Shown here piece by piece: positions 1 through 8,827 of a stretch of 30,577 nt of DNA (position 1 is its first letter; each line of letters opens with the position of its first letter). The stretch lies in assembly GCA_031976395.1 (NCBI GenBank), contig DALYLJ010000018.1, positions 1 through 30,577 on the forward strand, written 5' to 3'. The notes below the pieces were generated by a model. The model had not been told where the DNA came from, did not search any database, and was given only the letters and a program-made list of their open reading frames with translations. The stretch comes from UBA11164 sp002420085 (lineage in GTDB: Bacteria > Pseudomonadota > Gammaproteobacteria > Xanthomonadales > Xanthomonadaceae). Position numbers and translations under genes: made by a program.

Positions 1-20
1 GGCCCACCCTCCCGCAAAGA

Positions 21-46
21 CGAGAGCCCGGCAAGCCGGGCTCTCG
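21..46 (-). terminator. Intrinsic terminator-like hairpin after the subtilase gene
   Basis: A perfect inverted repeat (CGAGAGCCCGG, 4-nt loop, CCGGGCTCTCG) lies about 30 bases past the stop codon of the minus-strand subtilase. Read on the minus strand it is followed within a few bases by a short TCTTT tract, so it fits a weak intrinsic terminator. The stem is strong and GC-rich; the T tract is short. Confidence 0.65.
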
Positions 47-75
47 AAGGGTGAAACAGGGCGGTATCGTGCAGC

Positions 76-3000
76 TCAGGGTGCGGTCACCGTGAGGGCC
101 ACCCGCACGGTCACTTGCGGACTGGCCGGGTCATTGCTGTCGATGCACACGAATGCCGAGTGCTCGCCGACCGCCAGGCCCGTGGTATCGACCGAAATGG
201 TCAGCGTCTCGCTGCCATTGGCCCCCAGGTTGCCCGACGCCGGAGCGACGCCACTGATCCATGGCGCACCGCAGGCCACCGCGCCCTCGATCTGGACCGC
301 CAGACCCGCGAAGTTGGCATTCGGCGCCCAGTTCGGCCCGGTGCTGGCCGGGAACACGGTGCGTGCCGGGCTGCCGTTGCCGCTGTTGCTGAAGAACCAG
401 ATCCAGTTGTTGGCGACCGTGGCGGTTCTGGAATGGACCACCACCCAGTAACGGCCCGGCGGCAGGGTCAGGTTCTGACCGGCGGCCGCCAGATTCAGGG
501 TGATGATGTTGTTGGCGGTGCCCACACCAGGGCCATTCGGTGCCGAGGTGTAGGTCCACACGGCCGCACCCGGATTGGTTTCGGGATTGCCGGCCGGGCT
601 GCCACCCGCGTCCGGATACACCGACCAGGTCAGGGCCTGGGCACCGGTGGTCACCACGGCGCCCTGAGTGAAGCCTTCGGCCAACAACGAGGCGATCGAG
701 GTCGTGTCACCCAGCACGAAGTCATCACTGGCATACAGGCCGAACCCGAGGTCGGTGATGAAGCCACTGCGAGTGCCATTGTTGACCGCCCCACGCGGCT
801 GCGATAGCACGCTACGCAGGGCGCTGCCACTGTCGTTGATCGCGAAGTCGAGGGTCGGACCGCCGATGTTGCTGATGTCCACCGTGGTCGATCCACTGGC
901 CCCGGCCGGCAGGCTGAGGCTAACTTCGCTGGCGCTCAGTGCGACCTCGGGTGCCGGCACGGCCACCGCGATCGGCAGACGCAGTTCCGGCGATCCGGTG
1001 TCACCACGTTCGGTCAGCACCAGGGTGCCGAAGTGCCAGGAGCCATCCGACGGCAGGCTGCTGCTGTCGATGGTCACCTTCAGCGTGCCCACACCCGACG
1101 CACCCAGGTTGAAGCGCGGCTTGTCGACGCTGCCGTTCAATCCCTCGATGCGGGCGTCCCAGTTGCGCTGATTGGCGCGGGTGGCACGGAAGGTGCGCTG
1201 GAATTCGCACGACAGAATGCAGCGCGACTGGGCCATGCTGGCCAGATTGAGCGCGGACGGGTCACCGCCGGTCGCCGGATTGGCCGCCAGGTAGTTGGCC
1301 GTGGTCTCGGCCAGCACCAGACCGGCCTTGGCGGCCTGATCGACCTGGATGCGGCCGGCACCAGCGGCCCACGGATCGGCGGGCGTGACCTGATCCTGCA
1401 ACAGCACGGTCTGGGCGGCGGTCATCATCAGCGCCGACTTGATCTCGGCCGGCGTCCAACTCGGATGCAATTGCCGCAGCAGGCCGGCGGCACCGGCATT
1501 GTGCGGCGACGACATCGAGGTGCCACTGAGCAGGTTGACGATGTCTTCCGAACCGGTCGGCGCCGGACCCGCCACCGCCGCCAGCACCTGCACACCAGGA
1601 CCGGTGATGTCCGGCTTGAGCAGGTCGAAGCCGCTCGGACCACGCGAACTGAACGCCGCGAGCGCATCCGGCGTGTTCGGGAAGATCGCCGCCGCAACCG
1701 GGATCGCCGCCGTAGCGCCGGGATTGGCGGTCGTGAAGTCCCTCAGCGCATTGCCATCGGCCTGGGTCACCGCATACACCGGCACGGTGGTGCCCGGCAC
1801 CGATGGCGACAGAGCGCCGGCCGCGTTGTTGGCGATGATCACCGCGATCGCACCGGCGGCCGTGGCATTGTTGGTCTTGATGCTGAACGAACAGGTTCCG
1901 CGCCGAACCACCGCGATCGCACCCGCGAACTGGCCGGGCGCAAAAGCGTTGCAGCCATCGTTGCCGGTGTTGATTCCAGGACTGACCCGCAAGGGAGTGG
2001 TACCCGGAATGTCGGCGACCTGGGCGACACCATTGCTGCCGGGCGTGAGCACGACCTGCACCAGGTTGGCCGGCGGCGCGACCGGACCGGTGATGCGCAG
2101 CACCTGATTGAAACCGCCACGACCATGCTGGGCCGCCGCCACCGACGCCACCCACGGCTCGACGTGGCCGAGCGTGCCGGCGCCGGGACCGGAGTTGCCG
2201 GCCGAGGCCGAAACGAAGATGCCGGCATCGGAGGCCGCCAGGAAGGCCAGCGAATTGGCCTCGTTCCAGGGGAAGGTGCCGCCACTGATCGAGAAATTGA
2301 TGACATCCACGCCATCAGCGACCGCTTGATTGATCGCCGCCAGGGTCGAGACGTTCGGGCACAGGCCGGCACCGTCGCTCAGTCGGGTGTAACAGGCGTC
2401 GTAGGCGATGATGTTGCCGCGTGGCGCAACGCCGGAGATTTCCAGATCGACACCCCGGAAGGTCGCCTGACGGCGATTGCCGGCCGCCGTGGACGCGGTG
2501 TGCGAGCCGTGGCCGTTCTCGTCGGAGAATCCGGGGAACTCCAGCAGGGCCGGATCCTGGCAGACCGTGGTCAGGGTGCAGATGAAGTCGTAGCCGCCAA
2601 TCAATTTGGCATTGCAACGGCCTTCATCCGGCCCACCGGCAGCACAGGTGCCGAGATAGTTGCCCTCGCCCAGCGGGTTGCTGTGCCGGAAACCGTCGAT
2701 ATCGACTTCGGCGAACGACGGGCTGCCGAAGTTGACACCCGAATCGACGATGCCGAACACCACGCCCTCACCGCGTGCCGGACCGCTGGGACCGGAGGAC
2801 AAACCGGGCGGCAGGCCGCTGCCCGTGTTCCAGACTTCCTCGGCACCGATGTGACGCGGGCCGACATCGGTATCGAGGGTGTACTCGCGGTAGGCCTCGA
2901 CCAGGGCGACGCCCGGCTCGGCACGCAGCCGCTCGGCCTCTTGCAGACTGAGCGAGGTGATGACACCGTTGAAGACATGTTGCATGTCGGCCACTGGCTC

Positions 3001-3309
3001 GATGGTGCGACCGAGCGCGCGGCTGTAAGTGTCGAGTTTCACACCCTGCCTGACCTTCAGCGATTGGGCGTAGGCTTTGGCCGCCGGGCTGTTGAAATCG
3101 ACCTTGCCGCGCCCCTCGCCCTTGCGTGGGGGTGCCGGCAGGTTGGCGATCTCGCCGCGATACGTCGCGACCGGCGCCTCGGTGAAGCCGATGATGTAGG
3201 TCTGCTGCTGCTCGACCTCCTGGGCCGTGGCGGCCGATCCGAACAGACCGGCGACGGCGAGGCACAACACGCTGACGGCGTGGCCTCCGGTTTTCCGTAA
3301 TGTCGTCAT
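76..3309 (-). CDS. Secreted S8 family serine protease (subtilase) with PA insert and Ig-like tail
   Basis: A secreted subtilisin-like endopeptidase of about 1077 residues. The ATG at 3309 gives MTTLRKTGG, a positively charged start followed by a hydrophobic stretch and an ATAQ cleavage site, a classic signal peptide; ATGs at 3315 and 3354 are in-frame alternatives. Then come an I9-like propeptide (about residues 35-145) and the peptidase domain. Its catalytic triad is visible as Asp189 (IVDSG), His267 (GHGSH) and Ser598 (GTSMSSPH), with the oxyanion-hole Asn372 in SAGNSG. A protease-associated (PA) domain is inserted at about 415-545. The tail holds Ig-like strands (about 785-830) and a typical closing segment (about 1013-1077, ending in an SNDP motif). 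These are separated by a roughly 180-residue beta-rich stretch that looks like an inserted domain. The gene stands alone, with a terminator-like hairpin behind it. The substrate is unknown. The triad is complete, so it should be active. Confidence 0.93.
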   Translation of the reverse strand: MTTLRKTGGHAVSVLCLAVAGLFGSAATAQEVEQQQTYIIGFTEAPVATYRGEIANLPAPPRKGEGRGKVDFNSPAAKAYAQSLKVRQGVKLDTYSRALGRTIEPVADMQHVFNGVITSLSLQEAERLRAEPGVALVEAYREYTLDTDVGPRHIGAEEVWNTGSGLPPGLSSGPSGPARGEGVVFGIVDSGVNFGSPSFAEVDIDGFRHSNPLGEGNYLGTCAAGGPDEGRCNAKLIGGYDFICTLTTVCQDPALLEFPGFSDENGHGSHTASTAAGNRRQATFRGVDLEISGVAPRGNIIAYDACYTRLSDGAGLCPNVSTLAAINQAVADGVDVINFSISGGTFPWNEANSLAFLAASDAGIFVSASAGNSGPGAGTLGHVEPWVASVAAAQHGRGGFNQVLRITGPVAPPANLVQVVLTPGSNGVAQVADIPGTTPLRVSPGINTGNDGCNAFAPGQFAGAIAVVRRGTCSFSIKTNNATAAGAIAVIIANNAAGALSPSVPGTTVPVYAVTQADGNALRDFTTANPGATAAIPVAAAIFPNTPDALAAFSSRGPSGFDLLKPDITGPGVQVLAAVAGPAPTGSEDIVNLLSGTSMSSPHNAGAAGLLRQLHPSWTPAEIKSALMMTAAQTVLLQDQVTPADPWAAGAGRIQVDQAAKAGLVLAETTANYLAANPATGGDPSALNLASMAQSRCILSCEFQRTFRATRANQRNWDARIEGLNGSVDKPRFNLGASGVGTLKVTIDSSSLPSDGSWHFGTLVLTERGDTGSPELRLPIAVAVPAPEVALSASEVSLSLPAGASGSTTVDISNIGGPTLDFAINDSGSALRSVLSQPRGAVNNGTRSGFITDLGFGLYASDDFVLGDTTSIASLLAEGFTQGAVVTTGAQALTWSVYPDAGGSPAGNPETNPGAAVWTYTSAPNGPGVGTANNIITLNLAAAGQNLTLPPGRYWVVVHSRTATVANNWIWFFSNSGNGSPARTVFPASTGPNWAPNANFAGLAVQIEGAVACGAPWISGVAPASGNLGANGSETLTISVDTTGLAVGEHSAFVCIDSNDPASPQVTVRVALTVTAP

Positions 3310-3578
3310 GAGCATTCTCGAAGTCTGATGTGGCTGAACATCCGGCGCAGCCATGAGGGCGCCCGGAACTCGATCCCGCTACCGGACCATGCGAGCGCAT
3401 CCGCGAAGATCACGTGAAAAACCGGTTTCACCCGAATCGCTTCATCACACCGATTGGCTCGACCCCGGCACCCCTGACCGTTCAGGCGCGCACCCGTCCC
3501 CTGCCGGTAGCCCGGACAGTCTAACGCGGTATGGATCACATTTTTTTTGCGATGCAACAAGCAGTTTCAGCGACTGCC

Positions 3579-4295
3579 TCAGCGCGGCCGCCAGGGGCCA
3601 TCGCGGCCACCCCGTCCGGCACCTCGCCGGAACGGCCAGCGACCACGCCAATACTGGATCAGACCGAACCCGAACAGCATGCCGCCGAGGTGGGCGAAGT
3701 GGGCGATGCCGCCGAACGTACCGGTCACCCCCATGAACAGGCTCAATGCACCGAACACGATCGCCAGGGTGCGCGCCCTGATCGGTATCGGCGGGATCAG
3801 CAGCATCACCCGTCGATCCGGAAACAGCATCGCGAAACCGAGCAGCAACCCGTAGACGCCGCCGGAGGCACCGACAGTCGGATAGAACGCACTCGGTCCC
3901 ATCAGAAAACTGACCACCAGCACCTGCACCAGGCCGGCACCGACGATGCAGGTGAAATAGAACAGCAGGAGGCGGCGCTGACCCCAGACGTATTCCAACT
4001 GCGCCCCGAACATGTACAGCGCCAGCATGTTGAACAGCAGATGCACGAAGCCGCCGTGCAGAAAACCATAGGTCAGCAACTGCCAGGGTAGAAAGCCGAG
4101 CGTGTGCAGGGCACCGTCCGGGCCGATGCCTGAGATGCTGCCCAACGGCCAGAGCATGAACGGGTAGAACAGCGGTCCACCCAGCCAGGGACTGCCGGGG
4201 CCGAACAACATCTGGAGGAAGAAAACCGCGCCGGTCGCGATCAGCAGCGCACGTGTTCCGGGAGGCAGGTAAGGCAGCATATCGGTTCGACTCAT
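3579..4295 (-). CDS. Rhomboid family intramembrane serine protease
   Basis: A polytopic membrane protein of 238 residues that should cut substrates within the membrane. The rhomboid signature is complete: HGGFVHLLFN (His85, Asn89), the catalytic serine in GASGG (Ser144) and the catalytic histidine in AHLGG (His202). At least five hydrophobic segments are visible, and the C-terminus is a short Arg/Gly-rich tail. The size matches compact bacterial rhomboids rather than the GlpG form with an N-terminal cytosolic domain. It lies between the subtilase and the alkyltransferase-like gene on the same strand, 86 bases after the latter, so weak co-transcription is possible. The substrate cannot be inferred from the sequence. 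Confidence 0.93.
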   Translation of the reverse strand: MSRTDMLPYLPPGTRALLIATGAVFFLQMLFGPGSPWLGGPLFYPFMLWPLGSISGIGPDGALHTLGFLPWQLLTYGFLHGGFVHLLFNMLALYMFGAQLEYVWGQRRLLLFYFTCIVGAGLVQVLVVSFLMGPSAFYPTVGASGGVYGLLLGFAMLFPDRRVMLLIPPIPIRARTLAIVFGALSLFMGVTGTFGGIAHFAHLGGMLFGFGLIQYWRGRWPFRRGAGRGGRDGPWRPR

Positions 4296-4381
4296 GCAGT
4301 GCCGGCATCATACCCTGCATTGCCTGCCATCGAACCGAACCGACCACGATCGGCGGCGAGCGGCTCGATCTCGACCCCGAT

Positions 4382-4792
4382 TCAGGGCAGTCGCCAGACC
4401 TCGGCATCCAGATCAAGCGCTGCCGGACGCCGGTCGATCTCGACCCGACCCATCGCATCAACGGCAACCTGCTCGGCCAGCAGCCGATCACGCTGTCGCT
4501 CGAAGCCTTCGCTGCCGGGCGGAAAGGCGATCCGGCCATCACTGCGAACGACCCGATGCCAGGGCAGATCCGGATCATCGTTCTCGGACAGCACCCGAGC
4601 CACCCATCGCGCGCGACCAGGCACTCCAGCCAGACGAGCCACCTGTCCGTAGGATCGGACCGTGCCACGGGCGATCGCCCGCACGGCGGCGAGCACGGCA
4701 CGACGCCGCTGATCCTGCTCGCGATCGAGGGTTGCCACCGGGAAACTCCAACAGCCGCGCGGCGCGACCGCAGTCGAAAATGCCCGTAGCAT
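4382..4792 (-). CDS. Alkyltransferase-like protein (ATL, non-catalytic MGMT homologue)
   Basis: This is the DNA-binding C-terminal fold of O6-alkylguanine-DNA alkyltransferase with the reactive cysteine replaced. The active-site motif reads LPWHRV where MGMT/Ogt have PCHRV. Other family marks are the helix-turn-helix with the flipping tyrosine (GTVRSYGQVARLAG) and an arginine-bearing RARWVARVL segment. ATLs of this type bind O6-alkylguanine lesions and are known to hand them to nucleotide excision repair instead of repairing them directly. The ATG at 4792 is preferred because GGGGGA lies about eight bases upstream; earlier in-frame starts run into the divergent neighbour. This gives about 136 residues, slightly longer than the shortest ATLs. 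It is divergent from the next gene, with only 31 bases between the starts. Confidence 0.9.
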   Translation of the reverse strand: MLRAFSTAVAPRGCWSFPVATLDREQDQRRRAVLAAVRAIARGTVRSYGQVARLAGVPGRARWVARVLSENDDPDLPWHRVVRSDGRIAFPPGSEGFERQRDRLLAEQVAVDAMGRVEIDRRPAALDLDAEVWRLP

Positions 4793-4823
4793 ACGCACAT
4801 CCCCCATCTGCATGGAATCCGCC

Positions 4824-5231
4824 ATGGAAAACTTCGAAGCGATCCGCGACCATCTGCTCGGCGCCTACAAACTCACCGCCAACGAACCCTTCATGGCCTG
4901 CGTCGAACTGTCGCTGGAGAACGGCCACCGCCATCAATCGATCTTCCTGTCGGAGATGGAAGACGAGGACGGTCGACGTTATCTACGGGTCAGCACGGCA
5001 GTCGGTGCGCTGCTGCTGCTCGACCCGCGACGCGCCCTGGAGTTCAACTGGAAGAGTCAGGTCGGCTACCTGGCCTGTACCGAACTGGAAGGCACGCCGT
5101 ACCTGCACCTGTGCGAGAACCGTCCCTACGCTGGGCTCTCAGCGCAGGAGGTCGATCGGTTGATCCTGGAAATCGGCGGGCTCGGCGATCGGATCGAGCG
5201 CATGCTGTCCGCCGACGGCGACGCGCTCTGA
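4824..5231 (+). CDS. Hypothetical small soluble protein
   Basis: I do not recognise this 135-residue protein. It is acidic and soluble, has no signal peptide or membrane segment, and alternates helical and beta-like stretches. An N-terminal helix (ENFEAIRDHLLGAY) is followed by strands around FMACVELSLENG, YLRVSTAVG and YLHLCENRPY, then a C-terminal helix. This helix-strand-helix layout loosely recalls small chaperone folds of the CesT/YbjN kind, which is only an impression. The ATG at 4824 is preferred over the in-frame ATG at 4812 because GGAA lies about eight bases ahead of it. It is divergent from the ATL gene with a very short shared promoter region. Codon use looks like that of its neighbours, so it is probably real. 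Confidence 0.75.
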   Translation: MENFEAIRDHLLGAYKLTANEPFMACVELSLENGHRHQSIFLSEMEDEDGRRYLRVSTAVGALLLLDPRRALEFNWKSQVGYLACTELEGTPYLHLCENRPYAGLSAQEVDRLILEIGGLGDRIERMLSADGDAL

Positions 5232-5240
5232 TCGCCAGGG

Positions 5241-5267
5241 CGGTCGGAGCCGACTCGGGTCCGACCG
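5241..5267. terminator. Hairpin between convergent genes
   Basis: An 8-bp perfect inverted repeat (CGGTCGGA and TCCGACCG, 11-base loop) lies between the end of the small plus-strand gene and the end of phoU on the opposite strand. It could end transcription from either side, but neither strand has a T tract after it. It is therefore a candidate only. Confidence 0.4.
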
Positions 5268-5353
5268 TCCGCCGACACCGTGCCACCGACACTGTCCCAC
5301 CGACATCGAATGCAGCGGGCCGGGGGGTGGCACTCGATCGAAGCGGGATTCGG

Positions 5354-6085
5354 CTACGCCGGTTTGTCCGAAGACTCGCCCTGCATCGCCGGATTGGACT
5401 TCGGATGGCGCACGTCGCGGCCTTCGACCAGGTAGAACACGTATTCGGCGATGTTCTTGGAGTGATCGCCGATGCGCTCCAGTGCCTTGATCGCGAACAT
5501 CACCTGGACCGCCTGGCTGACCGAATTCGGGTGCTGGGCCATGTAGGTGGTCAGTGCTCCGACCATGTTCTTGTAGGCGTCGTCGAGCGCATCGTCATCC
5601 TCACCGACCCGGGTCGCACGGTCCAGATCCAGCCGCACCAGAGCATCGAGTGCGCCGTGCAGCATGTTCAGCGCCAGCCGCGACAGGGTGCCGATCTCGG
5701 CCAGATGCAGCACGCCCTCACTGGCCTCGCTGCCGCCCTGGAGCTGGATGGCGATGCGGGCGATCTTCTTGGCCTCGTCACCGATCCGTTCGAGGTCGTT
5801 GACGGTCTTCGACAGGGTCAGCACGGTGCGCAGGTCGATCCCGAGCGGCGCACGACGCGCCAGCAGTTGGGCGACTTCCTCGTCGGCCTTCAGCTCCAGC
5901 CGATCGATGTCGCGATCGCGTTCGATCACGCTGCGGGCGATGTCGCTGTCGCCGCGCTCGATCGCTTCCATCGCGCGCAGCACCTGCTCCTCGACGATCC
6001 CACCCATTTTCAGAACCAGATCACGCAGGGTGGATAATTCTTCGTCGAACTTCTTCAGTGTGTGGGCACTGGTGGGAATGGACAT
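5354..6085 (-). CDS. phoU: Phosphate signalling complex accessory protein PhoU
   Basis: PhoU is a cytoplasmic, all-helical protein that links the Pst transporter to the PhoR sensor and keeps the Pho regulon off when phosphate is plentiful. The 243-residue product shows the two repeated three-helix bundles. Acidic metal-binding-type motifs appear in both: ERDRDIDRLELKADEE and DEAKKIARIA in the first, DDALDDAYKNM and ERIGDHSKNIAEYV in the second. The last of these is a PhoU hallmark. The start at 6085 is set by a strong GAGGAGG seven bases upstream; the longer open frame ahead of it is the shadow of pstB. It is the last gene of the pst operon, 23 bases after pstB. The usual PhoB/PhoR genes are not in this window. 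Confidence 0.96.
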   Translation of the reverse strand: MSIPTSAHTLKKFDEELSTLRDLVLKMGGIVEEQVLRAMEAIERGDSDIARSVIERDRDIDRLELKADEEVAQLLARRAPLGIDLRTVLTLSKTVNDLERIGDEAKKIARIAIQLQGGSEASEGVLHLAEIGTLSRLALNMLHGALDALVRLDLDRATRVGEDDDALDDAYKNMVGALTTYMAQHPNSVSQAVQVMFAIKALERIGDHSKNIAEYVFYLVEGRDVRHPKSNPAMQGESSDKPA

Positions 6086-6108
6086 GATGTGCCCTCCTCG
6101 GTTGTTGC

Positions 6109-6885
6109 TCAGCCGAACCGGCCGGTGATGTAGTTTTCGGTCTGCTCTTTGGCAGGGTTGGTGAATATCTGTTCGGTTTCGCCGAATTCGATCAGCTCGC
6201 CAAGATACATGAATGCGGTGTACTTCGAGACTCGTCCGGCCTGCTGCATGTTGTGGGTGACGATCAGGATCGTAACCCGTTTGTGCAGTTCCATGATGAG
6301 CTCCTCGATGTTCGCAGTCGCGATCGGGTCCAGTGCCGAGGTCGGTTCGTCGAACAGCACGATTTCCGGTTCGGTGGCCAGGGTTCGCGCGATGCACACG
6401 CGCTGCTGCTGACCACCAGACAGGCTGGTTGCCAGACTATCAAGCCGATCCTTAACCTCGTCCCAGATAGCGGCATCGCGCAGCGCCTTCTCCACCTTTT
6501 CGGCCAGCACCGCCTCGCGCTTCTCGCCCATGATGCGCAACCCGTAGGCGACATTCTCGAAGATCGACTTCGGAAACGGATTGGGCTTCTGAAACACCAT
6601 GCCGATGCGCATCCGGGTCTCGATCGGATCGACCTGGGGCGAGAGCAGATCGAGGTTTTCCGGATGCAGCACGATGCTGCCCTCGTAGCGGCTGCCCGGA
6701 TACAGATCATGCATCCGGTTGAAGCAGCGCAGCAGGGTCGATTTACCGCAACCGGACGGACCGATCAGGGCAGTGACCTCGTTCTCGGCGACACTCAGGC
6801 TGACGTTCTTCAAGGCGCGGAAATCCCCGTAGTAGAACGACAGATCGTGGACCTTGGCCTTGGTGGCGGACATCGGGTTGTTCAT
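6109..6885 (-). CDS. pstB: Phosphate ABC transporter ATP-binding protein PstB
   Basis: The cytoplasmic ATPase that powers high-affinity phosphate import through PstCA. Family marks are all intact: Walker A GPSGCGKST, the Q-loop region MVFQKPNPFPKSI (typical of PstB), signature LSGGQQQR, Walker B IVLFDEPTSALD and the switch histidine in THNMQQAGR. The ATG at 6885 (MNNPMSATK) starts four bases after the pstA stop, with GGTGA in the tail of pstA as ribosome binding site, so the two are translationally linked. The product is 258 residues, the usual length. Longer in-frame sequence upstream overlaps pstA and is not coding. Confidence 0.97.
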   Translation of the reverse strand: MNNPMSATKAKVHDLSFYYGDFRALKNVSLSVAENEVTALIGPSGCGKSTLLRCFNRMHDLYPGSRYEGSIVLHPENLDLLSPQVDPIETRMRIGMVFQKPNPFPKSIFENVAYGLRIMGEKREAVLAEKVEKALRDAAIWDEVKDRLDSLATSLSGGQQQRVCIARTLATEPEIVLFDEPTSALDPIATANIEELIMELHKRVTILIVTHNMQQAGRVSKYTAFMYLGELIEFGETEQIFTNPAKEQTENYITGRFG

Positions 6886-6889
6886 CGGG

Positions 6890-7810
6890 TCACCATTTGA
6901 TGCGCTGGCGGGCGCGGTAGCGCAGCCAGATCGCGGTGGCATTCATCAACAGGGTCATCGCCACGAGCACCACGCCCGCAGCGGCGGCATTGGTATGGAA
7001 ATCCGGGTCCGGCCGGCTGATCCAGTTGAACATCTGGATCGGCATCACCGTGAACGGTGAGAACAGCCAGTCGAAGTTGAGAAACGGCGGCGTGGCAGTC
7101 ACTGGTGCCGGTGGCAGGAAGGCGATGAAGGTCAGCGCGCCGATGGTGATGATCGGGGCAGTCTCGCCGATCGCCCGCGACAGGCCGATGATCACCCCGG
7201 TCAGAATGCCGGCCGCCGAATACGGCAGGACGTGATAGCGCACGGTCTGCCATTTCGACGCACCCAGTCCGTAGGAGGCTTCCCGGATCGACTGCGGAAT
7301 GGCCCGGATCGCCTCACGGGTGGATACGATCACCACGGGCAGGATCATCATGCCGAGCGTCAGCCCGGCGGTCAGCACGCTCTCGCCGAGACTGAACTGG
7401 TAGACCAGCAGGCCCAGGGCCAGCAGACCGTAGATGATCGAGGGCACGCCAGCCAGGTTGGTCACGTTGATTTCGATCAGATCGGCGAGTTTGCCCTTGC
7501 GGGCGTACTCCTCCAGATAGATGCCGGCCGCCACACCCACCGGCACGGCGGCCAGGGCGGTCACCAGCATGACCAGCAGACTGCCGACCCAGGCCGACAG
7601 GATGCCGGCCGAGCCGGCCCGGCGGGAGGGGAAACTGGTGAAGAAATCGCCGCTGATGCGCGCGGCACCGTCGATCACCAGTTGGCCAAACAGGGCGAAC
7701 AGCACCAGCAGCGACAGCAGCATCACCAGCAGGCCGAGAATCTCGAAACCCATGTCCTTGATCTTGTGCCGACCGATCAGGCGGCTCATTTCATCGCGGG
7801 TCAGGCCCAT
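6890..7810 (-). CDS. pstA: Phosphate ABC transporter permease PstA
   Basis: One of two inner-membrane permease subunits of the phosphate importer. The product of 306 residues has six hydrophobic segments. It carries the ABC-permease EAA-type loop (EASYGLGASKWQTVRYHVLPYSAAGI) and the LSRAIGETAPI motif characteristic of PstA. The ATG at 7810 is one base past the pstC stop, with GAGGCG upstream; this tight join argues for translational coupling and for this start over the earlier in-frame one at 7852. It works with PstC, and PstB binds the EAA loops. Confidence 0.96.
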   Translation of the reverse strand: MGLTRDEMSRLIGRHKIKDMGFEILGLLVMLLSLLVLFALFGQLVIDGAARISGDFFTSFPSRRAGSAGILSAWVGSLLVMLVTALAAVPVGVAAGIYLEEYARKGKLADLIEINVTNLAGVPSIIYGLLALGLLVYQFSLGESVLTAGLTLGMMILPVVIVSTREAIRAIPQSIREASYGLGASKWQTVRYHVLPYSAAGILTGVIIGLSRAIGETAPIITIGALTFIAFLPPAPVTATPPFLNFDWLFSPFTVMPIQMFNWISRPDPDFHTNAAAAGVVLVAMTLLMNATAIWLRYRARQRIKW

Positions 7811-7811
7811 G

Positions 7812-8756
7812 TCAGTACGCCTCGCGGAACCGTTTGCGCGCCCAGTGGCCAAGCAGGTTGAACACCAGGGTGATGATCAGCAGGGTCAGGCCGGCAGCGA
7901 AGATGCTCTGGTAGCCCACCGAACCATGCGGCAGGTCGCCCATCGCCACCTGGACGATGAAGGCGGTGATGGTCGCTGCCGACTCGGTCGGATCGAAGGT
8001 CAGATTGGGCTGTTGACCGGCGGCGATGGCGACCACCATGGTCTCACCGACCGCACGCGAGATCGCCAGGATGTAGGACGCCACGATACCCGAGGTCGCC
8101 GCTGGCACCACGACCCGCACCGCCGTCTGGAAGCGACTGGCGCCCATGCCGTAACTGGCCTCGCGCAGATGCATCGGCACTGCCCGCATGGCGTCCTCTG
8201 ACAGCGAACTGATGTAGGGGATGATCATGATGCCGATGACGATGCCCGGCCCCAGCAGGTTGAAACCTGGCAGACCGGGAATGATCTTCTGCAGCAAGGG
8301 TGTGACGAACAGCAGCGCGAAGTAGCCGAACACCACGGTCGGCACGCCCGAAATCAGTTCCAGGATCGGCTTGACCACCTCACGCACGCGCGGCTTGGCG
8401 AATTCGCTCAGGTAGATCGCCGTGATCGTGCCGAGCGGGATCGCCACCACCAGGGCGACCAGACTGGTGGTGACCGTACCCGAGATCAGCGGCAGGATGC
8501 CGTAGCGTGGATTCTCGAACAACGGCGTCCACTGCACATCGGTCAGGAAGGTCCAGAGCGACACCCGCTCGAAGAACGCTGCCGACTCGATCAGCAATAC
8601 GGCAATGATGGCGGCCGTGATCGCCACTGCCGAGAAGGCCGAGGCGAACAGCAAAGCCTCGATCACGCGCTCGCGGCTGCGTTGCCAGCGGCGATTGCCG
8701 GGCAACTTCCGGCGCTTCGGGACGCCACCTGCGGCGGCGATTGCGGGTTCGGTCAT
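7812..8756 (-). CDS. pstC: Phosphate ABC transporter permease PstC
   Basis: The partner permease of PstA in the high-affinity phosphate importer. It is 314 residues long, with a basic N-terminus (KRRKLPGNRRWQRSRERV), one N-terminal membrane segment, a periplasmic loop (SLWTFLTDVQWTPLF) and the conserved permease core. The EAA-type loop is EASYGMGASRFQTAVRVVVP, and the LAISRAVGETMVVAIAAG motif is typical of PstC. It follows pstS by 71 bases and is almost fused to pstA. Length and motif order match the family. Confidence 0.96.
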   Translation of the reverse strand: MTEPAIAAAGGVPKRRKLPGNRRWQRSRERVIEALLFASAFSAVAITAAIIAVLLIESAAFFERVSLWTFLTDVQWTPLFENPRYGILPLISGTVTTSLVALVVAIPLGTITAIYLSEFAKPRVREVVKPILELISGVPTVVFGYFALLFVTPLLQKIIPGLPGFNLLGPGIVIGIMIIPYISSLSEDAMRAVPMHLREASYGMGASRFQTAVRVVVPAATSGIVASYILAISRAVGETMVVAIAAGQQPNLTFDPTESAATITAFIVQVAMGDLPHGSVGYQSIFAAGLTLLIITLVFNLLGHWARKRFREAY

Positions 8757-8827
8757 GAGCGATCCGTGGCGGACGGTCGAGCGGCGGGCGATCGAGCAGT
8801 GAGGGCGGGGGGGTCGGTCGGCCAGGC

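Noticed and set aside
1033..3300. A 755-codon plus-strand frame opposite the subtilase
   Set aside because: Arg/Gly/Asp-rich shadow of the protease gene without recognisable motifs.
3541..3548. A run of eight T as an intrinsic terminator on the plus strand
   Set aside because: No stem precedes it and no plus-strand gene ends there; it lies in the promoter region of the subtilase.
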